This document shows, piece after piece, positions 45,275 to 56,050 of a DNA stretch of 64,000 bases. A program made the translations under genes and the position numbers. Location: NCBI GenBank assembly GCA_037447655.1, contig JBBHKE010000071.1, forward strand, positions 201,523-265,522. Direction: 5' to 3'. The DNA comes from Zygnema cylindricum. Taxonomy: Eukaryota > Streptophyta > Zygnematophyceae > Zygnematales > Zygnemataceae. A model generated the notes under the pieces. The model was not told the DNA's origin. It made no database searches and saw nothing but the letters and a program-made list of their open reading frames with translations. How positions within the stretch are numbered: the stretch's first letter is position 1; each line of letters opens with the position of its first letter.

Positions 45275-46318
45275 TTTAGAAATTGATGGTTCGTTTAGTA
45301 TTTTCTAGGTCTAAAATAAAATGCAAAAAAGAAGCCAAGGCAGTATGCCTCTAACTTCTCTCTTCAACTCCCACACTTGTTGCAGTCACTGAAAGTCGGA
45401 GATAAAGCTAGAGCCATGGCTGCCTATGCTATCCTAAGAGTTACGTGTAGTAGATTAGTTGATTTACTAAAGGTATAGCTGTCGGACACAGGATTTGATC
45501 CTGATACCTATCGGCCGTCAAAGCCGCAGGTAACCGGTTGCTTTATCCATTTAGTCTATGACTAGTGTTAAAATATATTGTGTTTGATAAATACTTAAAC
45601 ATTACTACGCTGACAAATTCATTTAACGGAACTGTTTACAGGATACATAGGTTCGGTTATGTAAATGTACGGATTAGGGTACGGACAAGAAATAAGTAGC
45701 GCTCATTTGATTTAATAGCGAAACGAATACCGCACAGGTATTTATTATGGCTACAATTAAATCTACATTTTATCAGACGGCCGGAATGAATGACGAGATC
45801 GCGGAAGAGAATTTCGGAGGTTTTTGGTCATCGCCATATCGGATGACACGTGGCTGAATGACATTGGATCGCGGCATCTCCGGGGATTAAGGGAGCAAAT
45901 TCGGATAAACCACATGTCGACATTTAGGCCATGTCGTACAACTTTGTACAAAAAGTACACCGGCAGCTGTACTTTTGTGTACGGAAGAGTAATATAATTG
46001 GTTCTGTACATCTGTAGATAGAGTTTGTGAGAGAGATAGGACTTAGAAAAATTGGTAGATAAAACCCTCTCTCCCAGAGAGCTTTTGTACAAAAGGTCAA
46101 CTTTAACCTTCCATAACTTACTGCTCAGGGGAGCAAATTCAGAGATTCTTTTTGCTATCGACTTAGGGGAGTCTTGCCTTCAAAAGGGTGAAGGTTGTCA
46201 GAGTTTTTGTCTGCCAGGGTGGCAGGTATTCTTGCTGAAACACAAAGGGGTCCGGGATATCTTAGAGGCTTCTTGCAAACTGTCCATTCTGAGGACCTAT
46301 GGAGGTCTCAGAGTTTCA
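45275..46318 (+). repeat. Copia-2 5' LTR
   Basis: 1,044 bp from TTTAGAAATTGATGG (a G-to-T change from TGTAGAAATT) to GAGTTTCA. Contains an antisense tRNA-like module, a G-box ACACGTGGC at 45,846-45,854 and an inverted CCAAT (ATTGG) near 45,996. Shares the GCCTCTAACTTCTCTC...CACTGAA...GAGCCATGGCTGCCT block with copia-1 LTRs. Confidence 0.88.
45484..45568 (-). other. tRNA-like module, antisense in the copia-2 LTR
   Basis: On the minus strand GACTAAATGGATAAAGC (A-box-like, 45,541-45,557) is followed about 45 bases on by GATCAAATCC (B-box pattern GWTCRANNC, 45,491-45,500) within CAGGATCAAATCCTG, a self-complementary T-arm-like stretch. A CGGC/GCCG stem with a 7-base loop lies between, in the anticodon-arm position. 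This is the best-preserved tRNA-like fold of the set. Confidence 0.6.
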
Positions 46319-46333
46319 GGTTATGGGCCTACC
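46319..46333 (+). promoter_or_regulatory. Half-tRNA initiator Met primer-binding site (copia-2)
   Basis: GGTTATGGGCCTACC follows the LTR end TTTCA directly and differs by one base from the copia-type GGTTATGGGCCCACC. The gag ATG (46,323-46,325) is inside it. Confidence 0.8.
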
Positions 46334-47402
46334 CTCTAGGGTACCCATCTTTAATGGAACTGGCTTCATATAATGGGAAAGTATGATGACTGGAGCTGTG
46401 TGCGAAAAATGATTTTGGGGGATAGTGAGTGGACGAGTGGGGCGTCCATCAAGTCTTGGAATCCCTCTAGGGCTTGGAGGAAGCATATTCACAAGGAATG
46501 CAAATCCATCTTCAAAGGAGGTAAAAGGTAGCAAGGGTGGCGGACAAAGGAACCGAGAAGGAGACGACCACACCAATAGCATCTCGTTTGGCATTCATGT
46601 CACCGAATCCGAGGAACGAGGAAATGATATTGATGCCTAGGACTTTAACAATATGGCGGCAATTTGCTTCATCCTCCGCCATCTTACTCAAGGGCTTGCA
46701 TGTCCTCATTTGCAAGTAGAAAGAGCATCCGATCTTTGGATGGCTCTTACAAAGATGTACCAAAGTGGTATGATTCAGCAACAACAGTTGGCTGATCAAA
46801 AAGTTAAGGAGTATGTATACAAGGGGGGGAAGATGTTGGATTTTTCCAATGAGCTTGCTCCACTTTTCATAGAGCTAGAGAGTGCGGGAAAAGATTTTAA
46901 TGAAAAAGAAAAGGTTTTTTTGTTTACTGGTGAAGTTACCTGATGAGTTCCAGAACAAAGTCAGCCGTGTGCAGGACTTGCCGGACTCAAAGTGGGTATG
47001 GAACTCTGTGGTAGGGATGATTCTCGTTCGGGAGAATACGATTGAGATCTGAAGGGGAGGAAAGAGTGGGCAAGCCTTGGTAGCTGCGACCGATTGGAAG
47101 AACAAGGATTCCTGAAGACCGGTCGGAAACTATGGGGGGAGGGAGCAGAAAAATCAGACCGACGAGTTTGGACCAAAGGCTCCCAAAGGTTTATGTCATT
47201 TTTGTAAGAAACCGAGGTACTATATGGCGGAGTGCACTAAGCTAACCAAGCTTCGGTTAATGGAGGGGCAGACTAGGAGAACCCGCAGAGGAAAGAAAAA
47301 GGCCCTTGTGACACTGGTGCATGAGGCAGAATCCGAGGACGAGGACAATGAGCTCCTATTGGATGAGGAGTTGGAGGCGAAAAACGAGGTCAAAATTCCA
47401 TG
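46323..47402 (+). pseudogene. Copia-2 gag, frameshifted
   Basis: Starts MGLPSRVPIFNGTGF at the primer-site ATG. Frame changes occur in the variable linker (46,380-46,640). The core block FILRHLTQGL, DLWMALTKMY, QQLADQKVKEYVYKGGKMLD (46,653-46,920) is intact, then a frameshift near 46,925 leads to LPDEFQNKVSRVQ. The zinc knuckle is CHFCKKPRYYMAEC, with Tyr where the CCHC His belongs. Ends after an acidic linker at a stop near 47,401. Confidence 0.8.
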
Positions 47403-47890
47403 AAGCTGAAATGTGCTTACGATGGATTGAAAGGTGAAGCAGGCTGGATTGTAGATTCAAGTGCCTCCATGCACATGTGTAAGGATGAACACCTTTTCAC
47501 TAAGACAAGAAAGATTCCCACCGTAGAGATAGAGTACGAGGATGGGAGGAAAGTCACTACTACTCTTGTAGGATCGGTAGATCTGAAAATGCTAGTAGAA
47601 GGAAAGACATCTATAATAACATTCTTCGATGTATTGTTTATTCCGGAGATGAACAAAAACCTCATCTCTACATCTGTATTAGATGATAAGGGTTTTTTCA
47701 CTAGCACTAGGGAAGGAGTCTTTACTGCTAGTTTTGAGGAGGAGGTCTATTTCATTGTTGAGAAAGGTAGCTAAGGGATGTTTAGGCTGATTTTAAGTAA
47801 TGAAACAAAGAATTTTTATTATGTTGGTGTTCATGATATAAATGATGTGGCATAAGAGGCTTGGGCATGTGAATCTAGATAATTTATGAG
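47403..47890 (+). pseudogene. Copia-2 protease and pre-integrase region
   Basis: VDSSASMHMC keeps the catalytic Asp but has Ser for Gly (usual D-S-G). The pre-integrase segment YYVGV...WHKRLGHVNLDNL is present with a stop (GS*GMFRL near 47,772) and a frameshift near 47,845. Confidence 0.75.
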
Positions 47891-47892
47891 GG

Positions 47893-48735
47893 ATGAAAAA
47901 GATAGGATTGGTGGAAGGGATTCAGTTCAGTGAGAGTGATGATATAAGTGATTGTAGTGGGTGTGCTCAAGGTAAAGCACACAGATTACCCTTTCCAAAA
48001 ACAGCCACCTACAAGGGAGAAAAACTTCTAGATCTAGTACACACAGATATTTGGGGACCGGCTAGAGTGCCCTCACCGGGGGGGAAGAGATTTATGATGA
48101 CTATAACTGATGATTGGTCTCGGTATTCCCGAGTATATTTTTTGAAAAACAAGTCAGAGGCTGAGGACTGTTTTAGACAATATAAAGCATGGAGCGAAAA
48201 ACTCCATGAAACTCCAATCAAGAGAGTAAGGAGTGACAATGGTGGAGAGTATACTTCTAACCAGTTTGAGGATTTTTTGAGGGAAGATGGGGTTCAACAC
48301 CAAAAGACAGTTCCAGAAAATCCGGAACAGAATGGGGTAGCTGAAAGGTTAAATAGAACACTAAGTGATAGTGCTAGAAGTATGTTGTCGGATAAGAAGA
48401 TAGGAAAAAGGTTTTGGGCAGAAGCAATGAACTGTGCTAATTACCTCAAAAATAGAGTTCTTACTTCAGCTATAAAAGATCAAACACCTTATGAGAGATG
48501 GACAGGCCGGAAACCAGACTTATCTCATTTAAAGGTTTTCGGCAGTCAAGTATTCAGTCTAGATACAGATCGGTCTAATTGGAAGCTAGATCCTAAAGGA
48601 AAACCGGGATACTTATTAGGATATGATGAGGATGTTAAAGGATATAGAGTTTATGATCTAAAAAGAGAAGATATAATCTTAGTAAAGCATCTAGTAGTTA
48701 TGGATGAAGGAAAGTTTTTGGATCCCTTCAAGTAA
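47893..48735 (+). CDS. Copia-2 integrase, longest intact coding block of the window
   Basis: A 280-residue open frame, beginning within the zinc-binding domain (CSGCAQGKAHRLPFP) and covering the whole catalytic core and C-terminal region. Catalytic residues are in HTDIWGP (D), SDNGGEYTS (D) and NPEQNGVAERLNRT (E). The C-terminal GKPGYLLGYDEDVKGYRVYD motif is the GKGY-like signature of copia integrases. It is part of the polyprotein, so the ATG at 47,893 is not a real start. It cannot be expressed as a complete Pol given the upstream and downstream breaks. Confidence 0.85.
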   Translation: MKKIGLVEGIQFSESDDISDCSGCAQGKAHRLPFPKTATYKGEKLLDLVHTDIWGPARVPSPGGKRFMMTITDDWSRYSRVYFLKNKSEAEDCFRQYKAWSEKLHETPIKRVRSDNGGEYTSNQFEDFLREDGVQHQKTVPENPEQNGVAERLNRTLSDSARSMLSDKKIGKRFWAEAMNCANYLKNRVLTSAIKDQTPYERWTGRKPDLSHLKVFGSQVFSLDTDRSNWKLDPKGKPGYLLGYDEDVKGYRVYDLKREDIILVKHLVVMDEGKFLDPFK

Positions 48736-49874
48736 TAAAGTTAGTAAAAATCAGACTTGAATCAGAAAATTCCGATGACTATTAGCTTCCTAACTATCCA
48801 GGTTTTAAAGAAGATGACATTCTTGCAGGTACAAATCAGACCGAAAAGGACACGGCAGCAAAAACTCCAGTGACAACACTACCCGAAGCTGAAGACATTG
48901 TGGAAATTTATTTGGAATCAAGGGATAGGGGAGAAGCCGAGATTGTTCGAAAGAACCCATGATAACCATCTATTCTGGCCACAGATTTTGAAAGGGGAAG
49001 GAGAAGTAGCAAAAGATTGCAAGAAAAACAGGTTAATAACAAGGTAACAAAACTATCCCATCAAGATGAACCCCAGACTTATGGAGAGGCGATGACTTGT
49101 CCAGAAAGGAACCGGTGGAAGACAGCCATCAAAGAGGAGATGGCCTCAATTATGGCAGCCAATATTTGGGAGTTGGAGGATTGTCCACCTAACCGAAAAC
49201 CAATCGGTTGTAAGTGGGTTTTCAAATTAAAACTGAACCCAAATAACACAATTGAGTGCTACAAAGCCTGATTAGTGGCAAAATGATTTACACAAAAGAA
49301 GGGTATTGACTACGAGGAAACCTTTGCCCTGGGCGTCAGATTTCCCTCCGTCCGCATACTTCTCAATCGGGCAGCAGCGGAAGACATGGAGGTGCACCAA
49401 AGGGACATTAAGACAACCTTTTTGCATGGAGAATTGGAAGAGGAGATCTTCATGTGACAACCCGAAGGATTTGTGGAGGAAGGAGAGGAGAGTAAGGTAT
49501 GCCGGCTGATTAAATCTCTTTATGGTTTGAAACAGGCTCCTCGACAGTGGAAAAAGAAGCTTGATGAGTTTTTTACCGGTCTGGGATACACCCTGATCAG
49601 CTCAGATCACTCAATCTATGTTTTTGAAGATGAGGAAGGTGGTATATTTATTGCAATTTATGTTGATGATTTACTTGTTTTAAGTATATCAATGGAAAAA
49701 ATTAATAAACTGAAAACCGATCTTAAGGGGAGATTGGAAAATGAACGATAAAGGGGAAGCAAAATATATTTTGGGAATTCAAGTAGAAAGAGATCAAAAA
49801 AGAAAGATTATAAGATTGACTCAAAATGAAGCAATATGGAACATGCTTGAAAAATTTCAAATGGATAAAGCTAA

Positions 49875-50076
49875 TACACCGCCAATCGCTATTTGAGTCA
49901 AGGATTATATAGAGTCAAAAAATAATTAGCGTTATTGATTCTTATTTAGTGCCTGAGACGTGGCAGATTATGGTCCATGTCCTTAAATAACGTTATGTAA
50001 TATATTTCAGGTTTTGGGGTCAAAATTTAGGGGCACTATATAAGCGTTATATACTCTAATAGCGATTGGCGGTGTA
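49875..50076. mobile_element. MITE (202 bp) in copia-2, TA target duplication
   Basis: Begins TACACCGCCAATCGCTATTT and ends AATAGCGATTGGCGGTGTA. Removing it with one TA restores copia codons (GCTAA-TA-GTTGTACAACTCC, compare copia-1 GTTGTACCACTCC near 8870). The TA duplication is thus supported by the coding context. Confidence 0.9.
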
Positions 50077-50294
50077 GTTGTACAACTCCAATGGAGTTAA
50101 AGAAGGGAAGTTAGGGGAGTGATGAAGAAGTAGTCATAGTCTTAGACGAGGAATTATCTCTTGAAGAACAAAAGTTCATGCAGACTATTCCTTACAGGCA
50201 AGTAGTGGGAAGTCTAATCTATTTTATAAATTGTACCAGACCGGATTTAGCTGCAGCTGTAGGAGTGCTGAGTAGAATTCTAAATGCTCCCACT

Positions 50295-51344
50295 TGCAAT
50301 TCTATGTCCTCCATTGGACTACAGAATACAGGAAGCCTCTAGATAGTTATTAACTAACCCACTTTCAATGAAAATCACTACTACCCAAGCAGACATGCAG
50401 ACAATCTGACTGCTCCCCTGTGCAGCTTCGACTCTCGTGAGTCCAAAGAGAAAGAAATCTCTGAAAACGCCCAACCAGGCGATAAATTATAGGGTGGCAA
50501 AGATTCCTATTTATACAAACTCTCAAAGAGAGAGAGGACTATCTACCTAATTTTTCTAAGTCCTAGTTTTTCCTAGTTCTCTCTCACATCCCCTATCTAC
50601 TGCCTATACGAACCAATCGTAATAGTGTACAGTACCAGAAAGTACTACTGTTGATGTACTTTCTATACGGCCTCTGTACGACAAGGCCATTAAGCGGACG
50701 CGTGTCCATTTTCCACTCGTCCGTACCTTCTTCGGAATTCCCGCGACCGAATGTCGTCTCTCCACGTGGAGCCAGATCATGCCACGTCACTAAATGCCAA
50801 ACTGACCATTTCGGGAATTCGGCGATGATGTGCGCCGTTAGATTTGACGCGAAATTTAATCTCAGCCGTAATAAATACTTGCGCGATATTTGTTTCGCTA
50901 TCGAAACAAAATGCGCGATATCCATTTCAAATTAGTACAGTACTTCGTACTTTGTAAAACTGTATCTATGCGTGCCGTAAAGAGTTTCAGTTTAAAAATT
51001 GATTTCTGTATAACACAATAATTTAAATATGAATGAAAACCTATATCACCTAACGGACTTCTACGACAGACTGGTTTGAGCTAACGGCTACGCCGCGCTG
51101 TGCCGGTCGGGGGTTCGAGTCCTGCCGAACTCAACCTTTTGTTGAGAGTGACTTAAGTCACTCTTTAGTCCAACCTATGGAGCTAAGGCAGCCATGGCTC
51201 CATTGCTCTCTCTCTCTTTCAGTGACTACAAAAAGTATGGGGGCGAGAGAGAAGAGATGGAGGCAGGTTGCCTACATTTTCTTTATATGTTTTCCGCTAA
51301 TTAAGTTAGACCTAGAAAATACAATAAAAATACTTATTTCAACA
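50295..51344 (-). repeat. Solo copia-1 LTR in copia-2 RNase H, perfect 5-bp duplication
   Basis: 1,050 bp, TGCAATTCTATG to TATTTCAACA on the plus strand. CCACT flanks both sides (50,290-50,294 and 51,345-51,349). Carries the plus-strand tRNA-like module (A-box-like 51,069-51,080, B-box GGTTCGAGTCC 51,112-51,122) and both hairpins (CTCAAC-CTTT-TGTTGAG, AGTGAC-TTAA-GTCACT). Confidence 0.93.
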
Positions 51345-51922
51345 CCACTAAGAGGGATTGGGAGGCAGCTAAGAGAGTCCTTAGATATTTGATAGTAATT
51401 AGGGATCTATGGTTGCATTTGGGTGGGGAGAATACTGACATCACTACTTAGAGTGATGCAAGTTATGGTGATGCTCCGATGAGGAGATGTACTTCTGGAT
51501 ATGTATTATATGTGGGTGATGGGGCTTGCTGTTGGAGTAGCAAACAACAAAAGGTTATTGCTCAGTCTACCATGGAGGCTGAGTATATGGCCTCTTGCTC
51601 TGCAGTAAAATAATTGATGTGGGTCAAGTCTTTGCTTGGTGAGCTTGGTCACCTTAAGAGTGGTGTGCAATTTTTTTTTTGTGATAATCAGGCACCAATC
51701 GCTATTTCTCTAATCCTAAACATCATTTTAAAGCCAAACACATGGACATTAGACTCAGCTTTGTTAGAGAGAAAGTAGAAAAGGAGATAATCAGTTTAGA
51801 GTACCGAACAAATAGTGAGATGTAAGCAGATATGATGACCAAACCTGTGCCTTCCCCTAAGCTCATTTTCTCCAGGGAGAAATGTGGTTTGAAATTGAAG
51901 ATTGACTAGAAAATAAGGGGAG

Positions 51923-52813
51923 TGTAGAAATTGATGGTTCGTTTAGTATTTTATAGGTCTAAAATAAAATGCAGAAAAGAAGCCAAGGCAGTCTGCCTCT
52001 AACTTCTCTCTTCAACTCCCACACTTGTTGCAGTCACTGACCATTTAGTCTATGACTAGTGTTAAAGTATATTGTATTTGATAAATTCCTCAACATTACT
52101 ACGCTAACAAATTCATTTAACAGAACTATTTACAGGATACATAGGTTTGGTTATGTAAATGTGCGGATTAGGGTACGGACAAGAAACTAATATCGCGCAT
52201 TTGTTTTGATAGAGAAACAAATACCGCGCATGTATTTATTACGGCTACCATTAAATCTACATTTAATTGGACGGCCGGAATGAATGCCGAGATCGCGGAA
52301 GAGGATTTCGGCGGTTTTTGGTCATCGCCACATCGGATGACACGTGGTTGAATGACATTAGATCGCGGCATCTCCGGGGATTAAGGGAGCAAATCCGGAA
52401 ATACCACGTGTCGCCATTTAAGCCATGTTGTACACTATTCGTACAAAAAGTAAACCGGCAGTTGTACTTTTATGTACGGAAGAGCAATATGATTGGTTCC
52501 GTAAATCAGTAGATAGAGTTTGTGAGAGAGATAGGACTTAGAAAAATTGGTAGATAGGACCCTCACTCCCAGAGAGCTTCTGTACAAAAGGTCAACTTTG
52601 ACCCTCCATAACTTACTGCTCAGGGGAGCAAATTCAGAGATTCCTTTTGCTATCGACTCAGGGGAGTCTTGCCTTCATAAGGGTCAAGGTGATCAGAGAT
52701 TTTGTTTGCCAGGGTGGGAGTTATTCTTGCTAAAACACAAAGGGGTCTGGGATATCCTAGAGGCTTCTTGCAAGCTGTCCATTCTGAGGACCTATGGAGG
52801 TCTCAGAGTTTCA
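51923..52813 (+). repeat. Copia-2 3' LTR lacking the tRNA-like module
   Basis: Starts TGTAGAAATTGATGG right after the polypurine tract AAATAAGGGGAG and ends GAGTTTCA. Compared with the 5' LTR it lacks about 154 bp (45,393-45,546). The junction CACTGA|CCATTTAG at 52,040/52,041 removes the B-box and most of the tRNA-like fold but keeps the A-box flank. Confidence 0.88.
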
Positions 52814-54399
52814 ACAACGTCATCACTGCGCTGACAAGAAATCGCAAAAGCGCAGTTGTGATTCACCACATTGGTTACAACGAACCCTCGGTTTCGTCTG
52901 AGCAACGCAGTTTATTAAATGTTGGACGTTGTGGTACCCTCGCACGCTACGACTGTTGGAAAAGTCCAACAATAAAGCCCTCAACCCTCGCGATTAAGAC
53001 CCCCATCGTCCTTCACGAACCACCAAGTAGAAGTAGTTTGGAGATTGTTTCGCTCTACAAAGCTAACTTACCTTCCCTTCTCCAACTACCTGAGTTATCC
53101 TGCACAAGAGTATCCATGCCGTCGTCGTCCTCTCCACCCCCAAAAAAGAGGAGACATGTATGGGTGGTGCAAGGAGATATGCTTCGTCCGGATAGATTGC
53201 TAGTGGCGGCGGAGGTCATGGTAGATGCAGACCGGAGAAGGGAGGTAGAACCAGGACCGGAACCGGAAAAGACAAACAGTAGCGAGGCAGGCCCGGCGGA
53301 GATCTGTGGAGGGGAGGGGTTAGATTATTCACAAGACCTCGAGTACAACCCACTCTAAGAGGAGGATCAAGAGGATGAGGATGATCATGAAATCTCGGAC
53401 GCTGAAGAGTCGAAACGGGAACCAACACCCTTGCCAATTGAGGAGCGTGCCTCTAATCTCGAGGTACTGAGGGACCCCAATAAAGAGAGCACCGCAGACA
53501 AGCAGTCCTTGGAAAGCTCGGAAAAGAAGGATGAAGCGGAGTACCCCAGCAAAGACGATGTATTTCTTCTTCGAGGTGAAAAAAAGGACACGGACGGGGA
53601 GTGTGAAAAGGAAGAAGAAATCCCTGATAACCTTTTTCCAATCCTTATCGACACTCGGCATGTGGACCTTACCTTCAACTTTGCCAAACGCTTCTCTTGG
53701 GATCCTTTAGAGTGGCCCTCAGCGTGGCGCATGGGAAAACCTGGGCCCCCGTTTTATTATCCCCGCCGACGTGCAGTCACACCCGCCTTGGAATTTCATG
53801 AGGACGAAAGACTTAGGGAATAACCATAAGGGTTATGTGCAGCTTAACCCTCATACCTTGTTGTTTGTGGAAGTAGTCGAAGATCACTATCAGTACAGGG
53901 TGGATGTTCCCATATCACCCGTGGGATGTCCGTCTTCACGATATCATCTCTCAGGCGGAGGTCACACCCGAGGTACGGACACTCAAGTTGGATCGGAAAA
54001 ACACTTTGCAGCGGGCCCGAGATACCCGGAAACACGTTTCCTTCAAATTAAAGAAGTTGCCTTGGTGGGAACCGGCTGACGAAGTGGCATGAAGAGCACA
54101 ACAAATTGATTAACTTGAAGCTCCCCAAGTCCCGATACCCGAAAAACTTGCACGGGCGGCCATTTCCTCGCAACCTGAGGTACCCGCGGCCGTACCGGAG
54201 GAAGGGGAGGACTAAGTTCGGGAACGGATCACTCAGAGACGCTTGGCAGCGGCGGACCATCATATTGCGTTGTTGGAGACCCGATGTGAGCAACTTCAAA
54301 ATCAACTTGACACCATGCATCAGAAATTCGAGGAGTAACGTGAGGAGACATACGGCATACTCCATCAACTTCAGTTTCCTTGAGTAAATAAGGTTCAGC
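52814..54399 (+). pseudogene. Post-integrase ORF region of the gypsy element, unknown product
   Basis: Between the copia-2 insertion and the gypsy 3' LTR. One frame, broken by a TAA at 53,356, runs from MPSSSSPPPKKRRHVWV (about 53,116) to 53,823. It has a PKKRRHV basic cluster resembling a nuclear localisation signal and then a long Glu/Asp/Lys-rich region (EEDQEDEDD, EKKDTDGECEKEEEIPD). After a frameshift a C-terminal part ends with a coiled-coil-like stretch (HHIALLETRCEQLQNQLD, near 54,265-54,318). I recognise no family. It could be an extra gypsy ORF or a captured host fragment. Confidence 0.5.
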
Positions 54400-54801
54400 G
54401 GGACACCAGAGTGTCGCAGCAGAGCAACGTAGGAACTTAGTACCGTAGTATACCAACGCAGCGTAGCAGCGTAGCAACGCTGCAGAATGTGGATTAAACT
54501 GCATAGTTATAGAAGGATAGTTTGGATAGGTCTCGGTTAACGTTGAAAGGTCCACGTGCATATTTGTATAGTACTAGGTTGACTAGTAGATGGATAGTTT
54601 AAATTGTAAATTAGACTTAGTCAGAAGAGGACTCTTTGAGTAGACCTTCGCAACGAGCATTGAACTCTGTAATCTCCTTCAAATTAATTAAGCTCAACTT
54701 TTATCTGTGATTGCTGTGTGGTTCCGCTGTTGATACAAAGAGATCCTTGGTTTTTCTAGTGTGAATTATGAAGTATTGTGAAGTAATTTGTTGCTTTTAC
54801 A
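54400..54801 (+). repeat. Gypsy 3' LTR
   Basis: Pairs with the 5' LTR from about 54,480 on and ends TTTTACA. A possible start is TGTCGCAGCAGAGC at 54,412. CTTCC follows, the right half of the probable target duplication. Confidence 0.7.
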
Positions 54802-56050
54802 CTTCCTTTGGTGCTTCAGTAGCCGCCACATATTCCGCCTTCGTGCTTGATAACATCACAAAAGATTGGCGTTTTGAACTCCAACTGGTAGGTCCTCCTA
54901 AACATGTAAAAATCCATATGGTAGTGCTCCTCCTTGTGTCGAGGTCGCCTGCCGAATCGGCATCCACATAGCCGGAAAAACCGATGTCTCCGGTGTTCTT
55001 CAAGATTTGTAGGCCGTAATTTACATTCCCTTTCACATAACGTAAAATACGTTTAATTGCATACCAGTGCTCTGACCTGGGTTTTGCCTGAATTGACTGA
55101 CAAAGTCTACATCTGGAGCTAAATCAAGGAGTGTGCCAATTGTTAAATATATCAAGCTACCCATTACCTCTTTGTAAGGGACTTGCTTTATCTGTTTTTT
55201 TCTCAAACTCTGACTTGAGACCCATTTCCTTTGTAAGCATTTGACTTGGGTCTAAAGGTGTTGATACGGGAATACAATCTTACATACCAAAAATTTGCTA
55301 TTTAAGAACTGTTTGACCTTTTCAATCTCGGCTGACAGATAACTAAACACACTCATGTCATCGACATAAACTGAGACAATCACTAAGTTTTTGTCTTCCC
55401 CAATAGTGTAAACTGTTCTATCTGTGTGACTTCTCTCAAAGCCCTCTTTTCTCATTTTGGTGTCAAGTTTAATGTTCCAACACCTAGGACTTTGTTTTAG
55501 AACATAAATAGATTTGTGTAGTTTACACACCATGTGTCCTTTTCCTCGTTCTATCATACCCTCTGGTTGTTCCATGTAGACTTCTTCCTCTAAATCCTCA
55601 TTAAGAAATGCAGTTTTGATATCTAATTGATACATCTGCATTCTCTGTGCTGCCCCAAAGGCTATTAAACTTTTGAGACTATTATATTTGACTACTTGTG
55701 AGCTATTAAACTTTTGGAACTATTAAATTTCACTACACGTGAGAAAGTCTCAGTGTAATCAACCCCCTCTTCCTAGGAATACCTATTAGCAACTAACCTC
55801 ACTTTATATCTTTCCACTGACCCATCTGACTTCCTCTTAATTTTGAAGTCCTATTTACACCCCACAATGTTCTTCTCTATTGGGCGTTCTACTAAGTTCC
55901 GAGTTTATTTTTGATCAATGTGTCATATTCTAATTCTATTGCCTCTTTCCATTTATGAGAATTAGAACTCTCCAAAGCTTCATGAAAGGTTTGCGGTTCC
56001 CCTTGCGACTCTATAAAACAATAAGCTATGTAAACCTTGATCGTCTATAT
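54802..56050 (-). pseudogene. Copia-3 reverse transcriptase and RNase H
   Basis: Reading leftward: FHEALESSNSHKWKEAIELE (55,990-55,930), RT palm MYQLDIKTAFLNEDLEEEVYMEQPEG, YVDDMSVFS (catalytic YVDD near 55,350), then RNase H with GYVDADSAGDLDTRRSTTIW and SSTKAEYVAATEAPKEV, cut at 54,802 by the gypsy element. A duplicated segment near 55,660-55,740 (CTATTAAACTTTTGGAACTATTA) and stops break the frame. Confidence 0.82.

Larger units (their letters stand above)
48736..51911 (+). pseudogene. Copia-2 reverse transcriptase and RNase H, interrupted
   Basis: RT: WELEDCPPNRKPIGCKWVFKLK, a broken palm, SLYGLKQAPRQW and YVDDLLVLS (near 49,655). A frameshift near 49,740 precedes LGIQVERD. The MITE sits after the KANT codons. 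RNase H IYFINCTRPDLAAAVGVLSR stops at 50,294, where the solo LTR lies, and resumes at 51,350 (RDWEAAKRVLRYL) through EAEYMA, KHMDIRLSFVREK and MTKPVPSP to a TAG near 51,908. Many stops. Confidence 0.82.
45275..52813 (+). mobile_element. Copia-2 element nested in the gypsy element
   Basis: 5' LTR 45,275-46,318, half-tRNA primer site, gag-pol, polypurine tract and 3' LTR 51,923-52,813. It is related to copia-1 in protein and primer site but has distinct LTRs. It carries a MITE (49,875-50,076) and a solo copia-1 LTR (50,295-51,344). The candidate target duplication GCAGC/ACAAC matches at only 3 of 5 positions. Confidence 0.85.
40127..54801 (+). mobile_element. Ty3/gypsy chromovirus nested in copia-3 RNase H
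   Basis: 5' LTR ending 40,572, primer site TGGTATCGGAGC, gag, protease, RT, RNase H, integrase and chromodomain, then interruption by copia-2 (45,275-52,813), a further ORF region and a 3' LTR ending 54,801. CTTCT before 40,127 and CTTCC after 54,801 are a near-matching 5-bp duplication at the point where copia-3 RNase H breaks. The LTR start is uncertain by about 15 bases because it lacks a clear TG there. Confidence 0.82.
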
